Of a stretch of DNA of 64,000 nucleotides, positions 1 through 8,119 are shown piece by piece (the stretch's first letter is position 1; every line of letters starts with the position of its first letter). The notes beneath the pieces are model-generated. The model was not told where the DNA came from and ran no database searches. It saw only the letters and a list, made by a program, of their open reading frames with translations. The stretch spans positions 124,001-188,000 of the forward strand of contig JBCCBP010000002.1 in NCBI GenBank assembly GCA_039033995.1, read 5' to 3'. The stretch comes from CALBPI01 sp039033995 (GTDB lineage Bacteria > Pseudomonadota > Gammaproteobacteria > Steroidobacterales > Woeseiaceae). A program made the translations under genes and the position numbers.

Positions 1-851
1 TGGTAGTTGGATACGATAAAGCCCTGCATCTTGACGTTACGCCCAATGAGTGCCGTCATGCCTCGGGGGCCCGCCGGCATGTTTTCCGGCTTATCGTTGT
101 AGTTGGCGATCATGCCGCACAAGGCGATACGACCGAACAATGCCATGTTCCAGATCGCGGCTTCCAGGATTTCACCACCAACATTTTCGAAGTTGACATC
201 GATGCCTTTCGGGAAGGCAGCACGGACGGTTGCATGAATACTGTCGACCGTCTTGTAGTTAAACGCCTCATCGAAACCGAGCCCATCTTTCAACCATGCG
301 ACTTTTTCGTCAGAGCCAGCACTACCAACAACTCGACAACCGGTGTTGCGCGCAATCTGCCCGACCACGGAACCGACCGCGCCTGACGCTGCAGAAACTA
401 AAACCTCGTCACCGGATTTGCACTCACCGACGTTCATTAACCCAACGTAGGCTGTCAGTCCCGGCATACCGAGAATCCCAAGATGATAGGACAACGGATG
501 ATTGCCCGCGACAATTTTGCGCAGTCCCGCTGCATCCGCGACGGAGTATTGTTCCCAGCCGAGCATGCCGACCACGTGATCGCCAGCCGCCAGGCCCGGT
601 GCGTTGCTTTCGACCACTTCGGCCACGACCCCGCCAGCGAGCGGCTCGCCAATCTGGAACGGCGGCACATAGCTTTTGACGTCGTTCATCCGGCCGCGCA
701 TATACGGATCCACCGACAGAAAGAGATTTCGACACAATACCTGACCGTCGCCTGGCGCTCCGATTGGCTGGGTGTCCAGTGTGAAATTATCCGCATTAAC
801 CCAGCCTTCCGGACGGCTGGCGAGTAACACACGTCGATTGGTTTCCGCCAT
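1..851 (-). CDS. CurA-like NADP-dependent MDR oxidoreductase (3' part cut by window edge)
   Basis: The reverse strand reads from ATG at 851 without a stop to base 1, giving 283 codons of a medium-chain reductase. The start has AGGAG about 8 nt upstream. Visible landmarks are an N-terminal GroES-like part with LSVDPYMRGRM, and a Rossmann region with SAASGAVGSVVGQIA and then GVDVNFENVGG-type sequence. This is the pattern of the zinc-independent CurA / leukotriene B4 dehydrogenase / alkenal reductase family, which uses NADPH to reduce the double bond of alpha,beta-unsaturated ketones and aldehydes. A cytoplasmic role in detoxification or enone reduction is likely; the substrate cannot be told. 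The C-terminal part lies outside the window. Confidence 0.85.
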   Translation of the reverse strand, partial: MAETNRRVLLASRPEGWVNADNFTLDTQPIGAPGDGQVLCRNLFLSVDPYMRGRMNDVKSYVPPFQIGEPLAGGVVAEVVESNAPGLAAGDHVVGMLGWEQYSVADAAGLRKIVAGNHPLSYHLGILGMPGLTAYVGLMNVGECKSGDEVLVSAASGAVGSVVGQIARNTGCRVVGSAGSDEKVAWLKDGLGFDEAFNYKTVDSIHATVRAAFPKGIDVNFENVGGEILEAAIWNMALFGRIALCGMIANYNDKPENMPAGPRGMTALIGRNVKMQGFIVSNY

Positions 852-935
852 GTTGGGCGCTCCTGTGATTACGTAGTTGCAGCGCGGAGTATACTGCACG
901 AACCCGGCAGTTGCTGATGCAGCGAGGTATGATGC

Positions 936-1775
936 GTGCCAGATATGACGTCGATCGAACCTTTAGTCTCGCAGTTGCCGGTTCTCGCTGCGGCCGGCAT
1001 CGTTGCCGGACTGCTAGCGGGACTACTCGGCATTGGCGGCGGCATTGTGCTGGTGCCGGCCGGCCTGATTGTTCTCGGCGCGTTACAGGTGCCGGCAAGC
1101 GTCAGTATGCATGTCGCTATCGCAACTTCTTCCGCTGCCATTGTATTTAGCGCCATGTCATCCGCGTTGGCGCATCACCGACTCGGGTCAGTCGATTGGG
1201 TAACCGTACAACGCTGGGCACTGTGGACAGCGGCGGGCGCATTTGCTGGCGGTGTGATTTCTCGTTATATCAATGGCGACTGGTTGCGGCTGCTATTCAT
1301 GCTGCTCGCTGTATTCGTTGGCTTCCGCTTCCTGCGCCCAACGGACCATCAGCCGACCGCTGCGCGTGCCCTGCCCTTGGTGGCGCAGCGGGGCATCGCG
1401 ACGCTCATCGGGTTGTTTTCGGCTTGGCTCGGTATCGGTGGTGGGTCGTTTACGGTACCCGTCCTGACGACGCTCGGGACAGCGGTCAGTCGTGCCATTG
1501 CAACATCGGCGGCGCTCGGTAACTGTATCGCTTTACCCGCAACACTGGGCTTCATCATTGCGGGCCTCGACGCGGCAGGACGGCCACCGCTCAGCATTGG
1601 ATATGTGCATACCCCAAGTCTGGTCGTCTTTGCCCTGAGTGCGATGGCGCTTGCGCCCGTTGGCGCCCGGCTCGCTCATCGAATCAATCAGCGGCGCCTA
1701 AAGCAGCTGTTTGGTGTGTTCCTATGGATTGCTGCGTTGCGCATCGCCACTGGTCTTATGGCGAATACCTCATAG
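936..1775 (+). CDS. TSUP-family (TauE/SafE) anion exporter
   Basis: A 279-residue, strongly hydrophobic protein with two related halves. Each half carries a glycine-rich segment, GLLGIGGGIVLVPAG near residue 30 and SAWLGIGGGSFTVPVL near residue 165, which is the duplicated signature of the TSUP/TauE-SafE family (PF01925). Family members export sulfite, sulfoacetate or other small anions across the inner membrane. The GTG at 936 has GAGG 8 nt upstream; an in-frame ATG at 945 is the alternative. It stands between the divergent reductase and the lipid cluster with no obvious partner, so the transported anion is unknown. Confidence 0.88.
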   Translation: MPDMTSIEPLVSQLPVLAAAGIVAGLLAGLLGIGGGIVLVPAGLIVLGALQVPASVSMHVAIATSSAAIVFSAMSSALAHHRLGSVDWVTVQRWALWTAAGAFAGGVISRYINGDWLRLLFMLLAVFVGFRFLRPTDHQPTAARALPLVAQRGIATLIGLFSAWLGIGGGSFTVPVLTTLGTAVSRAIATSAALGNCIALPATLGFIIAGLDAAGRPPLSIGYVHTPSLVVFALSAMALAPVGARLAHRINQRRLKQLFGVFLWIAALRIATGLMANTS

Positions 1776-2102
1776 CGCAAAGGGAATTTGTCGGGGGATT
1801 GTCGGTTTTTACCGATTGACTGGTATTATCCGGTGACAGCGTTCGGGGACGCCGACGTCGGACCGGTGCGGGGGCACCAGCGACACCGCCACAGGGAACA
1901 CAACAACCCGCGGCGATGTACGCCATCTCATCGTCCTTCGTCACCCTCGAGCATTTGCGTGCCGGCCCGGGAAATTTCCACAGGCCGGTGATAAATCCGT
2001 TTGCCGGGCGGTCAATAGGACAGACACCGGCATATTCGCCGGGTCCGCTTGCCAAACAACAGCGGACAGTGATGTAGGCTTTAGCACGCTGCGGGGACAA
2101 CC
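1776..2102. other. Intergenic region upstream of the lipid cluster
   Basis: This 327-base stretch has no convincing gene. It must hold the promoter of the downstream acyltransferase cluster. A TATTAT hexamer at 1824-1829 could be a -10 box, but the best -35 candidate (TTGTCG at 1799) is 19 nt away, so the assignment is weak. GGGGA just before the ATG at 2103 is a plausible ribosome binding site. Confidence 0.4.
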
Positions 2103-2897
2103 ATGGTTTCGCCAGAACAACAATGGACGAACAAAGCTATCGAGCAGGCGCGCGCGCCGATGCTCTCGGCGGGCCACTACCGATTGCGGCTAGCCGCCAG
2201 CGACGATGACCTGCAGAAGATTTGCGCGCTGCGGTTTGCCGTTTTCAACCTCGAGTTGAACGAGGGGCTCAGCGCGTCGTTTCAGACCGGAGAAGACCGC
2301 GACGAGTTCGATGCGCACTGTGACCACCTGATGGTCGAGGACGCGCGAAGCGGCGCAATTGTTGGCACCTATCGACTGCAGGATCGGCGCATGGCCACGC
2401 AGGGCGCCGGGTTTTATTCCGCCAATGAATACAATCTCGAGCAACTAGGCGAGACCATACTCAACAGTGCGATCGAATTAGGCCGCGCCTGTATCGATAT
2501 TGAGCACCGCAATACGCGTGTTTTATTTCTTCTGTGGAAAGGACTAGCACACTACATGACCGAACGCGGTCATCGTTTTTTCTTTGGTTGCTGTTCGCTG
2601 ACCAGTACCGACCCAGCCGAAGGACAGGCATTGTTCAAACGCTTGCAGGATCAGGGGGCGTGCGATCCCGATGTTCAGGTAGCGGTGCGTCCCGCCTATC
2701 ATTGTGACGACTTAGCCTGGCCCGAATCACGTGCTTTGCCACGCGTACCGAAGCTGATGCGTTTGTATCTGAGCTACGGCGCGAAGATCGTTAGCGGACC
2801 GGCAATGGACCGCGAATTCTCGACTATCGACTATCTCGCGCTGTTCGATATTCATAGCCTGTCGGAACAGGCGCGCAGGATGTTTCTGGATGGATGA
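2103..2897 (+). CDS. olsB: OlsB-like GNAT N-acyltransferase (ornithine-lipid type)
   Basis: A 264-residue soluble protein of the hemolysin-like/OlsB acyltransferase family. Landmarks are CALRFAVFNLELNEG near residue 40, the acidic DEFDAHCDHLMV segment near residue 75, VGTYRLQD near residue 92 and ELGRACIDIEHR near residue 125. OlsB-type enzymes transfer a 3-hydroxyacyl group from acyl-ACP to the alpha-amino group of ornithine or another amino acid, making a lyso-aminolipid at the inner membrane. The stop overlaps the start of the PlsC-family gene by 8 nt, the usual olsB-olsA order, which supports a two-step aminolipid pathway. Family relatives also include proteins of unclear role, so the exact amino acid is an inference. 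Confidence 0.72.
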   Translation: MVSPEQQWTNKAIEQARAPMLSAGHYRLRLAASDDDLQKICALRFAVFNLELNEGLSASFQTGEDRDEFDAHCDHLMVEDARSGAIVGTYRLQDRRMATQGAGFYSANEYNLEQLGETILNSAIELGRACIDIEHRNTRVLFLLWKGLAHYMTERGHRFFFGCCSLTSTDPAEGQALFKRLQDQGACDPDVQVAVRPAYHCDDLAWPESRALPRVPKLMRLYLSYGAKIVSGPAMDREFSTIDYLALFDIHSLSEQARRMFLDG

Positions 2898-3753
2898 CGC
2901 GCTAGCGCGACAAGCGTTCGCACCGACGCTGTGGCGACGCTGTGTCGCTTGCATGAGACTGATCTTGCTGCTTGTTATTACGGCTGCAACTGCGGTCGCA
3001 CTATCGGTGACGCGCCTGCTGCTGGTAGCCGCGCCAACGCTGCGGCGTCGCGCGCGCGGCTTTGTGTTTCGCTACTGGGCGCGCAGCGCTTGTGCAGTGC
3101 TCGGCATCAAGACCACAGTGACCGGTGCTCTGCCGGATAAGACTTGTATTGTCGCGAGCAACCATCTTTCGTATCTCGACATTGTCGTGATGGCGCAATA
3201 TCTACCGGCGGTCTTTGTCTCAAAACGAGACGTGACGCATTGGCCAGTTATTGGCTGGCTGACGCAACTGGCGGATACGCTTTACATCTCCCGCGAAAAC
3301 CACCGCGATATTCCGCGCACCAATGCCGCCATAGCGGCCGCGCTCGAGCAAGGTGACAACGTCGTCATATTCCCGGAGGGCACAAGCTCCGATAGCGACT
3401 GGGTACTGCCGATTCGCGCCCCACTATTGCAAACCGCGGCTAGCGGCGACTTTTCGGTCACCACCGCGGCTATCCATTTTGTGACCGATCCGGCCGATCC
3501 ACCAGCACAAATTTCCATCTGCTATTTCGGCGATATGGTTTTTACCGCGCACGTCTGGCGCCTGTTGCACTTGCGTGGCGCCGCTGTCGATTTGAGACTG
3601 TCCGGCGATCTATTGCACGATAGCGACCGTAAATCACTCGCCAAACAAGTGCGATACAGCATCCTCAATTTACAATCAGAAAACCGGCCCGCGTCGCCCC
3701 GACCAGCGCTTGATGAACACTATGCCTTCGAAAAATACCACGTCAGACACTGA
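2890..3753 (+). CDS. olsA: OlsA/PlsC-like lysophospholipid acyltransferase
   Basis: A 287-residue 1-acyl-glycerol-phosphate acyltransferase family member. It has an N-terminal hydrophobic anchor at about residues 20-40, the catalytic H-x4-D box as NHLSYLDI near residue 92, and the substrate motif FPEGTSSD near residue 161. In ornithine-lipid pathways the OlsA enzyme O-acylates the lyso-lipid made by OlsB. The ATG lies inside the end of the olsB-like gene (8-nt overlap), so the two are probably translationally coupled. A second PlsC for ordinary phosphatidic acid synthesis is not visible here, so a role in phospholipid synthesis cannot be excluded. Confidence 0.75.
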   Translation: MDDALARQAFAPTLWRRCVACMRLILLLVITAATAVALSVTRLLLVAAPTLRRRARGFVFRYWARSACAVLGIKTTVTGALPDKTCIVASNHLSYLDIVVMAQYLPAVFVSKRDVTHWPVIGWLTQLADTLYISRENHRDIPRTNAAIAAALEQGDNVVIFPEGTSSDSDWVLPIRAPLLQTAASGDFSVTTAAIHFVTDPADPPAQISICYFGDMVFTAHVWRLLHLRGAAVDLRLSGDLLHDSDRKSLAKQVRYSILNLQSENRPASPRPALDEHYAFEKYHVRH

Positions 3754-4282
3754 GCTCATGCCGACCCACGCCCTCACCACGTTGTGCAAGGACAATATCG
3801 CCTGCTTGCGCGAGCTGGCCGCTGTTATCCACAAACTGGATGACGACGACTATCGGCGTGCGTTGCCACCTTGCAGCAGCGGCATTGGTGCCCATGTACG
3901 CCACGTTCTCGATCACTACGATGCATTTCTTGGCGGGCTTGGTACCGGCAGCGTCGACTATGATTGCCGCGAACGCGATACCGCAACACAGCTGATGCCG
4001 CGCAAAGCGCTACAGCGCATCGATGATCTTTGTGGCACGCTCAGCCGATTGACCGATGAAGACCTACCGGAGCGTATCGCTGTGGTGATGGACTGCGGCT
4101 CGGACCGGTCAATCGGCCTGGCCGTGCCGAGTACGCCGCTGCGCGAATTGCAGTTTCTGGTGAGCCATACCGTGCATCACGACGCGCTGATCGCCGCCAG
4201 TGTTAAACAACTCGATGTGGATGTGCACGACGGTTATGGCGTCGCGCCTTCCACACTGCGATTCTCAGACAACACCAACTGA
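3713..4282 (+). CDS. DinB-like putative metal-binding protein
   Basis: About 190 residues with the histidine pattern of DinB/YfiT-type four-helix-bundle proteins: HVRHVLDH in the first half and LVSHTVHHDAL in the second. Such proteins bind a divalent metal through three histidines, and some act as thiol-dependent transferases or hydrolases; the function of this one is not known. The start is uncertain. ATG codons at 3713, 3722 and 3758 are all possible, and only the last lies beyond the upstream stop. Its position between the acyltransferases and the membrane fusion protein, with 12 nt to the next gene, suggests co-transcription with the lipid cluster. Confidence 0.62.
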   Translation: MNTMPSKNTTSDTELMPTHALTTLCKDNIACLRELAAVIHKLDDDDYRRALPPCSSGIGAHVRHVLDHYDAFLGGLGTGSVDYDCRERDTATQLMPRKALQRIDDLCGTLSRLTDEDLPERIAVVMDCGSDRSIGLAVPSTPLRELQFLVSHTVHHDALIAASVKQLDVDVHDGYGVAPSTLRFSDNTN

Positions 4283-4294
4283 TCACGACCGCCC

Positions 4295-6841
4295 ATGACG
4301 CTGCGCCGCAAGCTCCTGGTCGGCTGGTTGGCTCTGCTTGTTTGTTCCAACGCATGGCGACTGCTGAATCCTCCCGCCCCTGTCACCACATCGTCGCATC
4401 GAACGATCGTCCTCGACGAGTTGCAGGGCAAAGCCAAGACCGGTCGGCAGATCACGCTGGCGTATCGTCATTTTGGTGATCGCTCAAGCAGTGACTCAAC
4501 CGTCATACTGCTCCACGGCACACCGGTCGCATCCGCAGCACTAATCGGCCTCGGTGAAGCGCTGGCAGTCAATCACTATGTTATCGCACCCGACTTGCCG
4601 GGCTTCGGTGGTTCGCTACAAGTACTGCCCGACTACTCGAGTCTCACGCATGGTCACTATGCAGCCGCGCTGATGGACGCGCTAGACCTCGATCAGGCTT
4701 ACATCGTCGCATACAGCCAGGGCGGCGCGCCGGCGATCACGCTGGCCCGGTCGCATCCCGAACGCGTCGGCGCCTTGGTGCTGGTCGCCACCATCGGTGT
4801 CCAGGAGCTCGAGCTATTTGGTAGCTACGCGTTTAATCATCTGGTCTACGCGGGACAGCTGGGAGTAGTGCGTGCCGCGCAGTGGCTACTGCCGCATTTT
4901 GGCTATCTCGACAACGCGATTCTTGGGCCGGGCTACGCACGCAACCTGACCGATACCGATCAGAGACCCTTGCGCAATTGGTTGACAGAAATCGAGCAGC
5001 CATCTTTGATTATCCACGGCGAGGACGACGGACTGGTACCGGTCGAGGCAGGGCTGGAACATCACCGGCTGTTGCCGCAAAGCGAGTTGATCTTGCTGCC
5101 TGGCGGGCATGAGATCGCCTACGCGACGCCGGAACGTATCGCACCGGACATATTAAGCTTCCTCGAACGCGTATCACAGCGTCAGGTGGCGACTCGATCT
5201 ACGGCCGATAGCGCACGAATCTCCGCGGCTGCCGACCCCATGGGCGCAATCCCTCGGCGAGCGCTGACCGGCGGCGCTTTACTCGTGTTGTTTCTCGCAA
5301 TCGTCGTTGCGAGCTACGTCAGCGAAGATCTTGCCTGCATCGCTGCCGGCATTCTGGCCGCGCAAGGCGTGATCAGTTTTCCACTCGCAGTCATCGCAAG
5401 CCTCGTTGGTCTGTTCACCGGCGACCTGGCGCTATTCGCAGCCGGCCGATGGGTGGGCAGACCAACGCTACAACGCTGGGTGAGCGCCGATAAGCTACAT
5501 CAGGCGCAACAATGGCTAGCAGAACGCGGGCCGGTCGTTATCGTAGCCAGTCGCTTTATGCCCGGGACTCGCCTCCCCACCTATCTCGCTGCGGGTGCCT
5601 TGCAAATGCCCTGGCTCCGCTTCACGTTGTTCTTTGCAATGGCGACACTCATCTGGACGCCATTACTGGTTGGGCTGGCGAGCCTCTATGGCGATGCGAT
5701 CGACGGCTGGTTCGCACGCTATGCCAACCATGCTGTGTGGGTCGCGCTGGCGCTGTTTATCGTGTTGTGGCTGACGGTTAAAACACTGCCAATGTTGTTC
5801 AGTTGGGAAGGCAGGCGGCAACTCTATTCGCGCTGGCTACGACTGACCCGTTACGAGTATTGGCCTCGCATCGCTTTTTATCCGCCGATTGTACTGTATT
5901 GCGTGTGGCTCGCTATCCGCTACCGCTCAGCCACGCTGTTTACGCTCGCCAACCCGGCAATGCCACTCGGTGGCCTGGTCGGAGAATCCAAGTCCGACAT
6001 TCTGCGCGCACTGCAACCCAGCGGTGCCGTGGCATCTTTCTGTGTTTTAGCCGGCACACCTGAATCGTCGATCGATACCCTGCGCCAGTTCATGCAAGCC
6101 GAGGACATTCGCTACCCGATTGTACTTAAGCCGGATATCGGACAGCGTGGCCAGGACGTCGTGATCGCGGAGAACGAGGCTACGGCTGAAGACTATTTCC
6201 GCCAAAGCAACCAACCGACTATCGCGCAACGGTTTGTGTCCGGAGAAGAGTACGGCGTGTTCTACGTTCGTATGCCAGACGAGACGACCGGCACGATCTT
6301 TTCATTGACGCACAAAGGCACGACAACGGTAATCGGTGACGGACAAAAAACGCTTAAACAGTTAATACTCAGCGATCGCCGTGCCGTTGCGATGGCCCGT
6401 TTCTTTCTTGATTTGCACGGGCCTGCGGTCAACGACACCCCTCGCGCAGGAGAATCGGTTGCATTGAATCTGATCGGCACGCACAGCCGCGGCAGCCTGT
6501 TTCGCGATGCCGCGCACCTATCGACGCCAGCATTAAGCGCCCGGATCGACCAGATCAGCCGCCACTTCGCGGGATTTTACTTTGGTCGCTACGACTTGAT
6601 TGCGCCGGATGCCGAGTCATTGCAAAGCGGTACCAACCTGCAGATTCTCGAATTGAATGGCGTCACGTCCGAGGCTACGCACATTTACGATCCGGCGAGC
6701 AACAATATCATCGCCGCATGGCGCACGATCGCACACCAATGGCGATTGGCCTGGAAAATTGGTGACGCCCTAAGGCGTCAAGGCCATAAACCGGCCTCTG
6801 TCACCGAAGTCCTTCGCGCCCTCTTCGCCAACGATTTCTAA
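4295..6841 (+). CDS. Fusion of alpha/beta hydrolase, DedA/VTT membrane domain and ATP-grasp ligase
   Basis: An 848-residue protein with three modules. Residues 7-24 form an N-terminal membrane anchor. Residues 55-292 are an alpha/beta hydrolase: HG oxyanion region at 74-75, nucleophile Ser141 in AYSQGGA, acid Asp245 in HGEDDGLVP, and His272 in GGHE. Residues 323-500 are a DedA/SNARE-associated VTT domain with SEDLACIAAG (343), FTGDLALFAAGRWVG (374) and the diagnostic SRFMPGTRLPTYLAAG (419-434). A further hydrophobic span at 524-545 leads to an ATP-grasp domain (about 565-848) with YPIVLKPDIGQRGQDV (607) and the metal-site pair Asp767 / ELN 786-788. DedA proteins move lipids across membranes, and ATP-grasp enzymes ligate carboxylates to amines or thiols. 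With the anchor and spans placed this way, the hydrolase could face the periplasm and the ligase the cytoplasm (inference). No frameshift separates the modules. The overall reaction is unknown. Confidence 0.85.
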   Translation: MTLRRKLLVGWLALLVCSNAWRLLNPPAPVTTSSHRTIVLDELQGKAKTGRQITLAYRHFGDRSSSDSTVILLHGTPVASAALIGLGEALAVNHYVIAPDLPGFGGSLQVLPDYSSLTHGHYAAALMDALDLDQAYIVAYSQGGAPAITLARSHPERVGALVLVATIGVQELELFGSYAFNHLVYAGQLGVVRAAQWLLPHFGYLDNAILGPGYARNLTDTDQRPLRNWLTEIEQPSLIIHGEDDGLVPVEAGLEHHRLLPQSELILLPGGHEIAYATPERIAPDILSFLERVSQRQVATRSTADSARISAAADPMGAIPRRALTGGALLVLFLAIVVASYVSEDLACIAAGILAAQGVISFPLAVIASLVGLFTGDLALFAAGRWVGRPTLQRWVSADKLHQAQQWLAERGPVVIVASRFMPGTRLPTYLAAGALQMPWLRFTLFFAMATLIWTPLLVGLASLYGDAIDGWFARYANHAVWVALALFIVLWLTVKTLPMLFSWEGRRQLYSRWLRLTRYEYWPRIAFYPPIVLYCVWLAIRYRSATLFTLANPAMPLGGLVGESKSDILRALQPSGAVASFCVLAGTPESSIDTLRQFMQAEDIRYPIVLKPDIGQRGQDVVIAENEATAEDYFRQSNQPTIAQRFVSGEEYGVFYVRMPDETTGTIFSLTHKGTTTVIGDGQKTLKQLILSDRRAVAMARFFLDLHGPAVNDTPRAGESVALNLIGTHSRGSLFRDAAHLSTPALSARIDQISRHFAGFYFGRYDLIAPDAESLQSGTNLQILELNGVTSEATHIYDPASNNIIAAWRTIAHQWRLAWKIGDALRRQGHKPASVTEVLRALFANDF

Positions 6842-6897
6842 ACGGCGTCGAAGCCGACGGGGCATGCGAAACCCGCGACAACTGCTACACTCGCAGC

Positions 6898-7716
6898 ATG
6901 ACTGTCTCACGGCTATTGTGTGCACTCTTTCTGCTCGCCGCCTCCGCAGCCCACGCGGGGCTGGATGTCACGGAAGCACTAACGCGCTACCAGACGATGA
7001 CCGGTGTCTCGGTCACCGGCCTCGATGCGGATCAGCTCCGTGACCTTCTGGCGGGCGAGACGGTCTACCGAACGGTCAAGTTGTCTGACGAACAGGATCG
7101 AAGCAACACGATCATTCGCATCGTTGGCTATCGGCTGATCAATGAGCCACGCGAGCCACTTTGGCTCGCGGCTCTCGCCTACGACGGTAACTTCTCGACT
7201 CGACTCACCGAATACTTGGCATCGAGTGATGAGCAAGGCGACGCCGTTTGGTACCAACATGTAGATATGCCTTGGCCGTTGCGTGATCGACACTGGTTGA
7301 TTCGCACCAGCAAGAATCGCAAGCTCGCCGAAGCCACGGGCAATGAAATCTGGGAGCATCACTGGGGGCTGGCCGATGACAGCTATGCGCGGATTGCAGA
7401 CATCGCGCGGCGCAACGTTGTCGACAACCTCTCACGCGAGGATTTTCGTCGTGCCGTGATTCTGCCACGCAATAACGGTGCCTGGGTCATGACGAAAGTC
7501 AGTGAGAACCAGACACTGGTTGTTTTGCATGCCACGATGGACATGGGCGGTATGGTGCCTGATGGACTAGTCGCACGCTCCACGCGCAAACAGTTGCGTA
7601 AGATGCTGACGAAAATAGAAGCGGATAGCGATACTGCCTACGCCAACTACGATAGGCGCTATGCGATCTATCGTGGCGATGGCAGCCTCATCGAATCACG
7701 GCAACAAGGAGAATAG
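6898..7716 (+). CDS. Secreted START-domain lipid-binding protein
   Basis: A 272-residue protein with a clear signal peptide (residues 1-20, cleavage after AHA). The mature part resembles bacterial START/StAR-related domains: residues around 95-150 contain WYQHVDMPWPLRDRHWLIRT and the later IWEHHWG, with a basic C-terminal helix RKQLRKML. START domains hold a lipid or other hydrophobic ligand in a deep cavity. Export to the periplasm together with neighbours for aminolipid synthesis and a DedA-type fusion suggests lipid binding or transfer between membranes (inference). It starts 56 nt after the fusion gene. Confidence 0.68.
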   Translation: MTVSRLLCALFLLAASAAHAGLDVTEALTRYQTMTGVSVTGLDADQLRDLLAGETVYRTVKLSDEQDRSNTIIRIVGYRLINEPREPLWLAALAYDGNFSTRLTEYLASSDEQGDAVWYQHVDMPWPLRDRHWLIRTSKNRKLAEATGNEIWEHHWGLADDSYARIADIARRNVVDNLSREDFRRAVILPRNNGAWVMTKVSENQTLVVLHATMDMGGMVPDGLVARSTRKQLRKMLTKIEADSDTAYANYDRRYAIYRGDGSLIESRQQGE

Positions 7717-7720
7717 AACA

Positions 7721-8116
7721 TTGGTCGACGCTACGGATCCGGAGAACACTATCCAGCGAGTCGCGAAAAATCTAAAGCTAGGGCAGCATCGACATCACGT
7801 CTTTCTTTGCGTTGACCCGGAAAAACCTAAATGCTGCGAACCGGCCGCCGGCAAAGCGTCATGGCTCTACCTGAAACAGCGATTAAGGGAGCTGCAATTA
7901 GACATTAGTGGCCAGGTATTTCGATCGAAAGCGGGCTGCCTGCGAATTTGCCAGCAGGGTCCGATTGCTGTGGTGTATCCGGAAGGCGTTTGGTACCGAC
8001 ACTGCACACCAGACGTATTGGAACGTATTATCCAGGAACATTTGATCGGTGGCGTGCCCGTCGCGGAACACCGATTCTTCACGGCACCGTTGGCGAGCAA
8101 AGTCGAAGGAGCGTAG
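7721..8116 (+). CDS. Thioredoxin-like 2Fe-2S ferredoxin
   Basis: A 131-residue protein with cysteines at 30, 38, 39, 73 and 77, arranged as C-x7-CC ... C-x3-C (GCLRIC). This fits the thioredoxin-fold 2Fe-2S ferredoxin family, which acts as a small cytoplasmic electron carrier. The best start is TTG at 7721, which has AAGGAGA (7706-7712) 8 nt upstream and lies 4 nt after the START gene stop; longer reading would run back inside that gene. Its stop is 3 nt from the stop of the convergent operon. Which enzyme of the cluster it would serve is unknown. Confidence 0.78.
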   Translation: MVDATDPENTIQRVAKNLKLGQHRHHVFLCVDPEKPKCCEPAAGKASWLYLKQRLRELQLDISGQVFRSKAGCLRICQQGPIAVVYPEGVWYRHCTPDVLERIIQEHLIGGVPVAEHRFFTAPLASKVEGA

Positions 8117-8119
8117 GCG

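Noticed and set aside
296..830. Long overlapping frames on both strands at the start of the window
   Set aside because: They are shadows of the CurA-like reverse-strand gene, whose sequence clearly matches a known family.
1756..1923. A small reverse-strand frame upstream of the olsB-like gene, with AAGGA before its ATG
   Set aside because: Only 55 codons, unnatural composition with several cysteines, and overlap with the TSUP gene end; no recognisable protein.
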